Assembly (NCBI RefSeq): GCF_026341125.1
Contig: NZ_JAPEOR010000010.1
Coordinates: forward strand, 1 to 42,296
Reading direction: 5' to 3'
DNA length: 42,296 nt
Source: Streptomyces sp. NBC_01142
GTDB lineage: Bacteria; Actinomycetota; Actinomycetes; Streptomycetales; Streptomycetaceae
Every line of letters begins with the position of its first letter. Within the stretch, counting starts at the first letter, position 1. This document shows, piece after piece, positions 25,782 to 34,050 of the stretch. The position numbers and the translations under genes were made by a program. The notes below the pieces were generated by a model that was not told the origin of the DNA, made no database searches, and saw nothing but the letters and a program-made list of their open reading frames with translations.

Positions 25782-27279
25782 TCAGTTGATCCTGGGAAGA
25801 GCGGGTGGGCAGACCGGCGATGACCCAGGCGAGCGCCTCGTAGAGGGCAAGCGTGCCGCTGAGCGGCGTACCGCCCTTCGCCAGGGTCTTCTGCAGTCGG
25901 TACAGGTGGGTGAAAGCTTGTTTGGTGTCCTTCCGCTGGAGGAGGGTCTTGATCTGGCCGGCGGCCTTCGTCGTAGCGGCGTCGGCGTCACCCTCTGGGA
26001 TGTGGTCCAGTTCGGTGAGGGTGGTGTGCGCGGCCAGAAAGCGCTGGGCGGTCTCGAGCTGCTGAGTCTTGACAGGCAAGGTCTCCTGGGGTGCGGCGGC
26101 CGTCAGCAGGGCGAGTTCGAGGACGTCCTGTCCGACGCCGTCTGACTTCCCTGTGACCGTGCCGACGAGCAGGACGTCGGGGGCACGCTCGGGTGTCGGC
26201 CCGAGGCCCGGCTCTGCAAGCAGCAGTCTCAGTGCCAGCAGATCGGACTCGATCGCCGACGACGGCGCCACCACGCTGAGCTCCGCTTCCCGTGTCGCCG
26301 GATCGAGGACGGCAAGAACCGCTGCGGGACTCACCTGCGCGGGGCTGCCGGAGCTTTCCTGACCGGCGGCCGTAACGGTGCGACGCTCCTGGTCCCAGTG
26401 AATCTTGTCCGGACCGTCCGCGGTGAAGGCAGCCACCGTGAAGGACCCCGCGCCGAAGTCCACGTATTCACGGGCCAGTTCACGGTCCACCAGGATGCGG
26501 AAGTACTCCGTTTGTGCTGCTGTGAAATCGAGCCCGTCGGTGGCTCCGGTCCGGATGGCTTTGCCGGTCTTCACGACGGGGGGCGCCAGCCAGTTCTTCG
26601 GGCTGTCATCGTGCCCGGCCGGCGCAAGAGCGAAGCGCACGGGCAGTCCGATCTCTCGGCCGAAGGCCAAGTCCGCTGCATCGTGGCCCGGGTTGACGAG
26701 GACGGCACCGGTGCCAAATTCCGGCTTGACCCAGGCTGCGGTCCAGATCGGCAGGAGGTCGCCGGTGAGCGGGTGCCGACAGTACCGGCCGGTGAAGGCG
26801 GAACCGCGTCCAGGCTCCAGGCCGGAACTCAGCGGGTGCCCGGGATGCACGGCCACTGCGCATGCCGCGGGGCTGGGCGACCAGTCGGTGGTGAAGACCT
26901 CGAGCGTGACGTCGGCCGGTGTGGGATCCTCCAGCGGAAAGGTGAACAAGGCGCCGGGGGTGCGGCGGATGGTCTTGCGCTGACGAGACGCCAGAGACTG
27001 CGGCCATACGCCATCGTGCTCAGCCCCGACGCGCTCCCGGGCCGCGGGTGTGGGGACGTACCGGACCTCTCCTGTGCGCGGAGGCTCGCCTTGGCTGGCC
27101 AGTCCCGCCGCAGCGGCGAGTCCGGTCAGCGCCGTGGCCGCATCGGCGCTGCCGTCGACGGCAGCGGACACTCGGCCTTCGACGGCGGAAAGCCGGTTGA
27201 CGAATCCGGCGTAGCTGCGGCAGCGCAGGGTCACCATGGGCGCCTGAGGGTCCGTAAGGGACAGTACGATGTGGTTCAC
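25759..27279 (-). CDS. Leucyl-tRNA-synthetase editing-domain-like protein
   Basis: 506 aa from GTG 27279, with GGAGAGAC just upstream. The middle (about residues 95-240) follows the LeuRS CP1 editing domain closely: VWPQSLASRQRKTIRRTPGA, LEVFTTDWSPSP in place of the Thr-rich TTRPDT motif, AFTGRYCRHPLTGDLLPIWT, EFGTGAVLVNPGHDAADLAF in place of GTGAVMxVPAHDERDFEFA. The editing-site Asp seems kept (HDAAD). No HIGH motif is seen; TVTGKSDGVGQD near residue 390 could be a vestige of KMSKS. So this is not a working tRNA synthetase. In this cluster it may hydrolyse or transfer aminoacyl groups on tRNA or on a carrier protein. That role is inference, with SerRS-like amino acid:carrier-protein ligases as precedent. 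Confidence 0.72.
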   Translation of the reverse strand: MNHIVLSLTDPQAPMVTLRCRSYAGFVNRLSAVEGRVSAAVDGSADAATALTGLAAAAGLASQGEPPRTGEVRYVPTPAARERVGAEHDGVWPQSLASRQRKTIRRTPGALFTFPLEDPTPADVTLEVFTTDWSPSPAACAVAVHPGHPLSSGLEPGRGSAFTGRYCRHPLTGDLLPIWTAAWVKPEFGTGAVLVNPGHDAADLAFGREIGLPVRFALAPAGHDDSPKNWLAPPVVKTGKAIRTGATDGLDFTAAQTEYFRILVDRELAREYVDFGAGSFTVAAFTADGPDKIHWDQERRTVTAAGQESSGSPAQVSPAAVLAVLDPATREAELSVVAPSSAIESDLLALRLLLAEPGLGPTPERAPDVLLVGTVTGKSDGVGQDVLELALLTAAAPQETLPVKTQQLETAQRFLAAHTTLTELDHIPEGDADAATTKAAGQIKTLLQRKDTKQAFTHLYRLQKTLAKGGTPLSGTLALYEALAWVIAGLPTRSSQDQLSDAWQLL

Positions 27280-27395
27280 ACGTCTCTCCAATGTGGCGGT
27301 CGTGCGTGCAGGGGCCGAGCGTCGCCGTCCGCCAACGGGCTGGACAGGGCGACCAGTTGCCGCCGGTGGCCGAGACCCGGCTCTTCTGCGAGAGA

Positions 27396-27644
27396 TCAGG
27401 CCTGATGCTTGGCAATGTACTCGACAGCGTCGCCGACGGTCTTGAGGTTCTTGACGTCGTCGTCGGGGATCTTGACGTCGAAGCGCTCTTCGGCGGCAAC
27501 GACGACCTCGACCATGGACAGCGAGTCGACGTCCAGGTCGTCGGTGAAGGACTTGTCCGGCTGGACGTCCTCGCCCGGGATACCCGCGATCTCGTTGACG
27601 ATCTCGGCGAGACCGGAGACGATCTCCTCCTGCGTGGCGGGCAT
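27396..27644 (-). CDS. Discrete acyl carrier protein
   Basis: 82 aa, a typical FAS/PKS-like ACP: MPATQEEIVSGLAEIVNEIA, then DKSFTDDLDVDSLSMVEVVV with the phosphopantetheine Ser in DSL, then AEERFDVKIPDDDVKNLKTV. AAGGAG lies before the ATG at 27644. It sits between the SDR and the LeuRS-like gene, in an operon with a PPTase, so it is probably the carrier for a cluster intermediate rather than a primary-metabolism ACP. Confidence 0.95.
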   Translation of the reverse strand: MPATQEEIVSGLAEIVNEIAGIPGEDVQPDKSFTDDLDVDSLSMVEVVVAAEERFDVKIPDDDVKNLKTVGDAVEYIAKHQA

Positions 27645-27694
27645 AGTGGTGCTCCTTCAGTGAATTGAGAGGGTGCGGCGTTTGCCGGGGAAAA

Positions 27695-28468
27695 TTACAG
27701 GCTGCGCACGAGACCGCCGTCGCAACGCAGCGCCGTCCCCGTGATGTACGACGCCGGCGCGCTGCAGAGGAACGCGGCGGCCGCGGCGAATTCCGCGGGG
27801 CGGCCGTAACGGCGGGCGGGAATCGAGGCGATCGACGCCTGCTCCACCTCGGCAACGGTACGGCCGGAGTGTGCGGCGTTCGCGGCGTCGACCGCAGCAG
27901 TGCGGTCGGTCTCGATACGGCCGGGCAGCAAGAGGTTGACGGTCACACCGTCTGCAGCGACCTCTGCGGCCAGCGTCTTCAGGTACGCGGCCAGTGCGGC
28001 GCGGCCGAGGTTCGACAGCGCCAGGTTCGGCAGGGGCGCGGCGATTCCGCTGGATCCCACCGCCAGAATTCGGCCCCAGCCGCGTTCTCGCATGGCCGGC
28101 AGGGCCTGCGTGACCAGCCGGATGTGCTGGCGCAGCAGCGCCTCCAGCGCGACGTCGACGTCGGTGACACCGACATCGGCCGCCGGAGCGGGCTTGGGGC
28201 CGGGGCCGTTGAGTACGAGAACGTCGGGCGGCCCGAATGCCGCGACCGTCGCCTCGAACAACTCGGCCGGGCCGTCCTCAGCGAGAAGGTCCACCTCGAT
28301 GCCGACGGCTCTGGGCAGCCCCGCGGCGATCTCCTTCGCCCGATGCCCCCGTCTGCCGCAGACCACGGTGTCGGCCCCTTCCGCGGCCAGTGTCCGGGCG
28401 ATAGCCTCGCCGATACCGCCCGTAGACGAGCAGACGAGAGCGGTACGGCCCGAAAGTCCGAGATCCAT
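27695..28468 (-). CDS. SDR-family oxidoreductase lacking the usual Tyr-Lys pair
   Basis: 257 aa. The cofactor site is ALVCSSTGGIGEAIARTLAA with an Arg-rich NADP-type second strand (CGRRGHRAKE). Catalytic Ser is in AVGSSGIAAPLP. Where classical SDRs have Y-x-x-x-K, the sequence reads LALSNLGRAALAAYLKTLAA, so Tyr appears replaced by Ser and Lys by Arg. The C-terminal part (GRPAEFAAAAAFLCSAPASY, ITGTALRCDGG) is normal. It may bind cofactor without classical reduction, or use another mechanism. Its ATG overlaps the EamA stop (TGATG), so it is coupled to the exporter gene. Confidence 0.85.
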   Translation of the reverse strand: MDLGLSGRTALVCSSTGGIGEAIARTLAAEGADTVVCGRRGHRAKEIAAGLPRAVGIEVDLLAEDGPAELFEATVAAFGPPDVLVLNGPGPKPAPAADVGVTDVDVALEALLRQHIRLVTQALPAMRERGWGRILAVGSSGIAAPLPNLALSNLGRAALAAYLKTLAAEVAADGVTVNLLLPGRIETDRTAAVDAANAAHSGRTVAEVEQASIASIPARRYGRPAEFAAAAAFLCSAPASYITGTALRCDGGLVRSL

Positions 28469-29454
28469 CAGTCGACCTCCGCGTTCCTGTAAGGGGTCCG
28501 TTGGGGGGTCGGGCCGGGGGCTGCGCGCCTGTGGAGCAGCCTGTTCCCGAGGACGGCGAAGAGTGCCCCGCCCAGCATGATCAATGTGCCGAGCACCTGC
28601 ACGCCCGTAAACGACTCACCGAGGAAAACGGTCGAGAAGAAGGAACCGAAAACCGGCACGGTGAACATCATGATCGTCGCTGTGGACGGACTCACGCTGC
28701 GCAACCCCCGGTAGTAGAAGAGATAGGCGATCGCCGTCGGCCCGACGGCGAGGAAGACGACGTTCGCCCACGCCGAGCCCGGGACCGCCTGCCACGACAC
28801 CTCACCCGCCGCCGGTATGGCGAGCACGATGAGTCCCAACCCGCCGACGCCGGTTCCCCATGCGGTTGCCCGCAGCGGGTCCACTCCTGCCAGGAGCGAC
28901 TTTGACAGGATGCTGTAGGCAGCCCAACACGCGGCTCCCGCCACGAAGATGAGGTCGCCGACCAGCCGGGTGGATCCGGCCGCCTCCCCTCCGATCCCGA
29001 GGAAGAAGACCAGCGCTCCGGCCACACCGACCGCCAGCCCGGCGATTCTCGCCCAGGCCGCCGTCTCCCGGCCGAGCACGAGCAGGGTGGCGGTGGTGAG
29101 AATCGGGCTCAGCACCGGCACGATGATGCTGCCGTCGAGCGAGGGGGCCAGGGACAGTCCCCAAAAGAAGAAGACGTTGTAGGCCAGTACACCGAGCAGG
29201 CCCGCCAGCCCCGCGCGTACGGCCGCGGCGCGTCCGATCGGTTGCGAGCGGCCGCGGAGCACCATGGCAAGGATGATCAGCAGCAGTCCGCCGCCTCCGA
29301 ACCGGAGGGCTGCGGCGACCTCGTGCGGCATCTCGCCGACGACCACCTTGGAGCTCGCGAACGCGCTGCCGAACATGACCATGGTGACGAGGAGGTTCAG
29401 GTAGGGAGCGGCGGCGGAGCTCGCCCCGGCCGGACGCGACACCTCTGTTGTCAT
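28468..29454 (-). CDS. EamA/DMT-family exporter
   Basis: 328 aa with about ten hydrophobic segments in two EamA repeats, for example LNLLVTMVMFGSAFASSKVV near the N-terminus and SPSTATIMMFTVPVFGSFFS in the second repeat. The family moves metabolites and drugs across the cytoplasmic membrane. It is the first gene of the leftward SDR-ACP-LeuRS-like-PPTase operon. A second EamA protein ends the rightward operon; one may export the product and the other an intermediate or serve self-resistance. That split is a guess. Confidence 0.92.
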   Translation of the reverse strand: MTTEVSRPAGASSAAAPYLNLLVTMVMFGSAFASSKVVVGEMPHEVAAALRFGGGGLLLIILAMVLRGRSQPIGRAAAVRAGLAGLLGVLAYNVFFFWGLSLAPSLDGSIIVPVLSPILTTATLLVLGRETAAWARIAGLAVGVAGALVFFLGIGGEAAGSTRLVGDLIFVAGAACWAAYSILSKSLLAGVDPLRATAWGTGVGGLGLIVLAIPAAGEVSWQAVPGSAWANVVFLAVGPTAIAYLFYYRGLRSVSPSTATIMMFTVPVFGSFFSTVFLGESFTGVQVLGTLIMLGGALFAVLGNRLLHRRAAPGPTPQRTPYRNAEVD

Positions 29455-29577
29455 CGGTACCTCACCGCTCCCTTAACCATCGTGCCGCTTCGGCCTCGTG
29501 CTGTTCGTTTTCCATAGATCCAGAGCCTACTGTCGCGTGATCACATTGATGTCGAAGGGTGTACGTGGCTGCTGCTT

Positions 29578-29606
29578 GCCGCCCATCGGCCGGGCCGACG
29601 GGCGGC
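29578..29606 (-). terminator. Strong hairpin after the PP-loop gene
   Basis: GCCGCCC (29578-29584) pairs with GGGCGGC (29600-29606), and inside it TCGGCC pairs with GGCCGA, leaving one mismatch and a tiny loop. It begins 11 bases past the stop at 29617, where it could end transcription of the PP-loop gene. The exporter operon would then need its own promoter within about 29455-29577. Confidence 0.65.
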
Positions 29607-29616
29607 AGGACACGTG

Positions 29617-31089
29617 CTAGCGGCCGGCGACCCTGTCGAGAACCTCTTCGCCCTCGGGGTTGCGCTTCGCTTTGATGATCTTCTTGTGCGGGTCGCTGTC
29701 CATGACCAGCGGAAGGACCCCCGCCTGAGTGGCCATGCCCGCGAACGGCGACCACAGTGGCCCGTCGTGGAGAGCCCGCAGATCGGTCAAGCTCAGTCCG
29801 CTGATCCGCTCCAGCCGGGCGGCGAGCGCACCGTGGTCTTCCTTCCCGGCCAGTAGTGCGCGGATCCGGTCTTCGTCCGGGAGGAGCTCGGGGAGCTCTC
29901 CGGCGAGGTAGTCGTGCAGGTTCGCCGCGCCTCCCGCGAAGGGGGAGTAGACCATGCAGACCAGCTGCCTAGTGTCCACCCCGAACGCGTCCTCGCCGTA
30001 CCGGGTCGCCGCCGTACGCATCGACTCGACGCCGGCTTCGGTGCGGTAGCGGTTCGCAATCTCCTCGACGAGGTGCTCCGGGAAATGCTTGCGGCGCATC
30101 AGCTCCAGCGCGAAGTCCACGTACTGGGCTATGCCCTCTTGGTAGGTGCGCTGGTAGACGCGCTCGGTCCGCAGGCCTCGCAGGTGGGCCATGAGCGCGG
30201 GGTTCGCGCAGTCGGACTCGGTGAAGTTGAAAGCGATCTCGTCGAAGACGAAGCCGAGGAAGTCCGTCAGGAGCTTCCAGTGCGCCCCCGAGGCGTAGCT
30301 CGTGTAGTCGTAGATCGAGAAGAACTCCAGCGCGGGGATGTCCGAGGTCACCCCGCGTTCCTTGACCCGTTCGGCGTTCTCCGAGCCGTGGATCTCCTGG
30401 AAGTAGGCCTGTGCCAGCCCGTCGAGCGTCTCCAGTGTGCCCTTGAACCCCTTCTTGGCATCGGCGGGCTTCTGGCCGGCCCCACGCGCCAACTGGCGGA
30501 TCCACAGAGCGTAATCCCGCTGCTCCTGCGGGGAGTCGCCGGTGATGATCAGGTCCACGCCCCCGCCGTGGCGGGCCGCGACGCCGAAGGAGTTCGCCAC
30601 ATTCAGATTGCAGGCATTGCAGAACGTGGCCCTGCCATCGCCGTAGCTGCGGTGCCCGGACATGAGCATGTCGGTCCGGTTGAACGCGATCAGCCGGTGA
30701 GGCATGCTGCGGTCCCGGTCGAAGGGCACCACTTGGCCGCCCTCCACGAGCAGCAGCTCAACGTCCGGGTCGTCATAGAGGCCCAGCGCGCGGTAGGTGC
30801 GGTCGATGTTCAGCATCACCTGGTACGGCATGCCGCCGTGCCGCATGGTCACCACACGCAGCTTGAAGGTCGCGCCGCACCGTTCGGCGAGAGCCAGGTG
30901 GACCGCGCGCACGAACGCCACCGCATAGGCGCTGTCCTTGCCGCCGCCATACGCGACCATTACCGTGTTTTGCTCAATTTCGTCCTGCCGTGGCAGGGCG
31001 TTGTACAACGTGGTGGCGCACTCCTCGACGGCCGGCACGTCGTGCTCCGGGAGTGCCCCCATCAAGTTGTTCAGCACTGCAGTGCGCAT
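29617..31089 (-). CDS. PP-loop (N-type ATP pyrophosphatase) enzyme with a CxxC motif
   Basis: 490 aa from ATG 31089, chosen because AGGAAGG sits just upstream. The PP-loop is VMVAYGGGKDSAYAVAFVRA (G-G-G-K-D-S). A Cys pair follows in GRATFCNACNLNVANSFGVA, and IITGDSPQEQRDYALW lies in the expected second part. This fold activates a carboxylate or carbonyl by adenylation, then adds N or S; relatives include tRNA thiolases, GMP synthetase and N-acetyl-sugar amidotransferases. The CxxC could hold zinc or act in sulfur transfer. It may form an amide, amidine or thioamide in the product. Its family within the superfamily is not recognised. It has its own terminator. Confidence 0.8.
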   Translation of the reverse strand: MRTAVLNNLMGALPEHDVPAVEECATTLYNALPRQDEIEQNTVMVAYGGGKDSAYAVAFVRAVHLALAERCGATFKLRVVTMRHGGMPYQVMLNIDRTYRALGLYDDPDVELLLVEGGQVVPFDRDRSMPHRLIAFNRTDMLMSGHRSYGDGRATFCNACNLNVANSFGVAARHGGGVDLIITGDSPQEQRDYALWIRQLARGAGQKPADAKKGFKGTLETLDGLAQAYFQEIHGSENAERVKERGVTSDIPALEFFSIYDYTSYASGAHWKLLTDFLGFVFDEIAFNFTESDCANPALMAHLRGLRTERVYQRTYQEGIAQYVDFALELMRRKHFPEHLVEEIANRYRTEAGVESMRTAATRYGEDAFGVDTRQLVCMVYSPFAGGAANLHDYLAGELPELLPDEDRIRALLAGKEDHGALAARLERISGLSLTDLRALHDGPLWSPFAGMATQAGVLPLVMDSDPHKKIIKAKRNPEGEEVLDRVAGR

Positions 31090-32144
31090 CGGCATCCTTC
31101 CTGGCCGCTCCGCCCCGAAGGGCGCAGCCAACATCGGTCGTCAAAGCCCCGGGTGTCGAGGTTTGTCGTCATGAACAGACGTATCGGACAAGGCTCCATG
31201 GGGCCGACGGCGCGCGGGCGCCTCTCGTCATACGTCCGGTACGGGGACGGTCCTGCCGGTTCTCTGTGTCTGCTGCCGGCTCGCGAGCCGACAGAACCTG
31301 GCGTGTCGAGCTGCATACGGACCGCCCTCACAGAATGCGGGTGGTTCGAGATTAAAGAAATCCATCGACTCGAGCCGTTCGATGCCCGGACACAGGCTTT
31401 GGCCTAAGCCTCAGGGCGCAGAGAACCCAACTTCGCAGGTGTGCCCGCGCAGTCGGGCTGGCGGAATCCGGGATGCTGGAATCCGCATGAAACTGACGGT
31501 GGTCGTGGGCGACTTCGAAGTCATCTCAACAACATCAATGAGTCCATGTCAATAAGGACTTGAGGTGCCTGGAATGGAATGTGTGAGCTATGCCACTGCA
31601 CGAGACCGCGACACGCCGACGGGGCTGTTTTGGGCACCGCGATTTGTCACAACATGTCCGATCGTAGAACCTGAACGAGGTGTCCGGATATTGAGACAGG
31701 GGTTCCGGTAAACGATCTTGTGCTCGTAACGTCAAGGTCAGCGCAGGCAACCGGTGTTGATTGACCGTCACATCGAGGGAGGGGCACTACTGAGGTTCAC
31801 GGTTCCTTGCGGCCGCCCACTGCCTGGCCGGGTAGGCCTGGATTACATGGGAACTCCGCTCTGAACTCCTCCACAGAATCCTCCGTGAAGGGCGCGCCGT
31901 CGCGTCGCTCTCTGATGAGTCCGTGCGCTATGTGTTGCCATGCCGCACCGGACGCGGCGGAATACAGGCGTCGCCCTGGAGTACCGGTGCGCACTGCGTC
32001 GATGTGAAGTCCGCGGATTCCATAACGGTTTCGCGGAATCAGGGGTCAATCTCCTGCTCTACTCCTGGTTCTTGTGCTGTCGGCGCTCAATTCGCGACGG
32101 TAGACCAAGTCCATGTCCACACTTCCGAGCTCCGGAGGAAACAT
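31090..32144. promoter_or_regulatory. 1-kb divergent control region of the biosynthetic genes
   Basis: This stretch separates the leftward PP-loop gene from the rightward aldolase gene and is lower in GC than its surroundings. No convincing gene is present; short frames, such as a 65-codon minus-strand frame at 31797-31994, lack ribosome sites. It must hold the promoters of both arms. Since no pathway regulator gene is seen among the biosynthetic genes, its length is notable; it may carry a long leader or binding sites for a host regulator. A clear GGAGGA precedes the aldolase ATG at 32145. Confidence 0.5.
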
Positions 32145-33173
32145 ATGTCTGCAGTACATACCCCGCCGTTCCAGCCGCGGAAGGCGGAAATTCTTGACGC
32201 GACACTGCGTGATGGTTCCTACGCAGTCGACTTCCAGCTCGACGAGAAGTTCGTCGGTGAGCTCCTCGGCCGGCTCAATGAGACGCCGATCGGCAAGGTC
32301 GAGATCGGACACGGCCTCGGCTTCGAGGCGGAGCGGTCCGGCATCAAGGCCTGCAACATCGATCTCGCGCGCTGGTGCGCGATCGCGCGGGAGGAGCTGA
32401 CGGCCACCTCGTGGGGCATGTTCGCGCAGCCAGAGTTCAGCCGGCTCTCCACGCTCCGCGAACTTTGTGACGAGGGAATGTCGTTCGTCCGCATCGGCAT
32501 GGAGCCCGAGCGGGTCCCGGACCACCTCGAGTACATCGAGCGCGCCACCGAGATCTGTGGCGAGGTCTACCTCAACCTGATGAAGACGAGCGGCACGCCC
32601 GCTGAGGAGATTCCCGGCCTGCTGAGTGGCGTCACTCCCGCCATCGCCGGTGTGTACGTGGTGGACTCGTACGGCTCCATGCTTCCCAGCGACGTCCACC
32701 GCTACGTGGCCGTCGCGAAGGAGAGCTTCTCCGTCATCGGATTCCACGGCCATGACAACCTGGGCATGGCAAACGCGAACAGCATCGCCGCGATCGAGGC
32801 GGGCGCCGCGATCGTCGACGGAACGCTCGACGGAATAGGCCGCGGCGCCGGCAACGCGGAGACCGAGTCGCTGGCCGGGATCATCAGCACTCTCGGTGAA
32901 GATCGGTTCGACTACAAGCAGCTGGCCAGGCTCGCGCACTTCTGCCGGACCAGCCTGGACCTCCTGCCCGAAGACCGGAACATGCAGGTGCTCGGCGGCG
33001 TGATCGGCATGCACTCCGGATTCTTCCCGCTCATCGAGCAGTTGTGCTCCGAGCTCATCGTCGACCCGGCTTCCTTGATGGAGGCCGCCGTCGAGCTGGC
33101 CCCGCGGAGCGCGGGCAAGAACGACATCCGTGCCGCGGCTCAGCGAATTTCCCAGCGCACGGCCGTGGCCTGA
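32145..33173 (+). CDS. HMGL/DmpG-like aldolase (4-hydroxy-2-oxoacid aldolase type)
   Basis: 342 aa, the length of DmpG/MhpE-type enzymes. Metal and catalytic motifs are present: EILDATLRDGSYAVDFQLD (D-x-T-L-R-D-G), KVEIGHGLGFE, VIGFHGHDNLGMANANSIAA (H-x-H) and DGTLDGIGRGAGNAETESLA. A C-terminal helical domain (LGGVIGMHSGFFPLIEQL) is present. Such enzymes join or split pyruvate and an aldehyde through 4-hydroxy-2-oxo acids. No aldehyde dehydrogenase partner is encoded nearby, so here it may act in the synthetic direction. The next gene is an FAH-fold enzyme, giving an MhpE/MhpD-like pair. Confidence 0.85.
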   Translation: MSAVHTPPFQPRKAEILDATLRDGSYAVDFQLDEKFVGELLGRLNETPIGKVEIGHGLGFEAERSGIKACNIDLARWCAIAREELTATSWGMFAQPEFSRLSTLRELCDEGMSFVRIGMEPERVPDHLEYIERATEICGEVYLNLMKTSGTPAEEIPGLLSGVTPAIAGVYVVDSYGSMLPSDVHRYVAVAKESFSVIGFHGHDNLGMANANSIAAIEAGAAIVDGTLDGIGRGAGNAETESLAGIISTLGEDRFDYKQLARLAHFCRTSLDLLPEDRNMQVLGGVIGMHSGFFPLIEQLCSELIVDPASLMEAAVELAPRSAGKNDIRAAAQRISQRTAVA

Positions 33174-33206
33174 CCCCTTCAAACCACGCGAATAGGGAGC
33201 AACAAA

Positions 33207-34046
33207 GTGCGACTGGCACGGTTCAACACCGAAGACGGGCACCAGATTCTGGCGAGCCACCGCGGCGGCTGGATTTCACTGTCCGGCATCGAAGGCTACA
33301 AAGCCCCGCACCGCCTGGCCGACCTGCTGGACGCGTCCCGCAGGAGCGAGCTCGCCGGGCTGCTCGAGTCCCGGCCGGACGCCGAGCCGGCCGACGTCCG
33401 CCTGGAGGAGGCCGCGACCATCATCGACGCCGGCGACATCTGGGGGGCCGGCCTCAACTACAAGGGGCACTCCCAGGACCTGAGCGCACAGCAGCCCTCG
33501 TCCGGGCCCGGCTCGTATCTGCGGCCGGCCAACTGCCTCATCGGAAACGGCGGGGTGATCGAGCTTCCGTCGCAGAGCAAGCGGGTGACCGCGGAAGCGG
33601 AACTGGGCCTCGTCGTCGGGACGGAATGCAAGAACGTGCGGCGCGACGAGTGGAGGTCGGTCATCGCGGGTGTCACGGCCGTCCTCGACATGACTGCGGA
33701 AGACGTCATCCGAGAGAACCCCCGCTACATTCCGTGGGCCAAGGGATTCGACACGTTCTGCAGCGTGGGCCCGCAGCTGGTGACCCTCGACGAGTTCGAA
33801 GACGCGGACCTTCAGTCGATCCGGGTCTCGACCGTGCGCAACGGTGAGGTCGTCGCCTCCGCACAGGTCTCCGACATGAAGTACGACCTCGGCTACCTGG
33901 TCGAGTACTTCACGGCCGGCCGCACCCTCGTGCCCGGAACCGTCATCTGCACGGGAACTCCGGGAGCCGCAGTGATCAACTCCGGCGATTCCATCACCTC
34001 TGTCGTAGAGGGCATCGGCACCCTCTCCCACTCCGTGAAGGGCTGA
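33207..34046 (+). CDS. FAH-family hydrolase/hydratase/decarboxylase
   Basis: 279 aa from GTG 33207 with AGGGAG upstream. The FAH fold markers are DIWGAGLNYKGHSQDLS, SYLRPANCLIGNGGVIELP, TAEAELGLVVGTECKNV (metal ligands E-x-E), WAKGFDTFCSVGPQLVT and LVPGTVICTGTPGAAV. Members hydrolyse C-C bonds, hydrate or dehydrate 2-oxo-4-enoates, or decarboxylate 2-oxo diacids. Beside a DmpG-like aldolase it could dehydrate a 4-hydroxy-2-oxo acid to a 2-oxo-4-enoate. That step is inference; the exact reaction cannot be told from sequence. Confidence 0.88.
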   Translation: MRLARFNTEDGHQILASHRGGWISLSGIEGYKAPHRLADLLDASRRSELAGLLESRPDAEPADVRLEEAATIIDAGDIWGAGLNYKGHSQDLSAQQPSSGPGSYLRPANCLIGNGGVIELPSQSKRVTAEAELGLVVGTECKNVRRDEWRSVIAGVTAVLDMTAEDVIRENPRYIPWAKGFDTFCSVGPQLVTLDEFEDADLQSIRVSTVRNGEVVASAQVSDMKYDLGYLVEYFTAGRTLVPGTVICTGTPGAAVINSGDSITSVVEGIGTLSHSVKG

Positions 34047-34050
34047 AGGC

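Noticed and set aside
29914..31407. A 497-codon plus-strand frame opposite the PP-loop gene
   Set aside because: It is an antisense shadow; the minus strand has GGGKDS and CxxC motifs and a ribosome site.
31797..31994. A 65-codon minus-strand frame in the divergent control region
   Set aside because: It has no ribosome site or recognisable family and lies in a low-GC non-coding stretch; support is too weak to call a gene.
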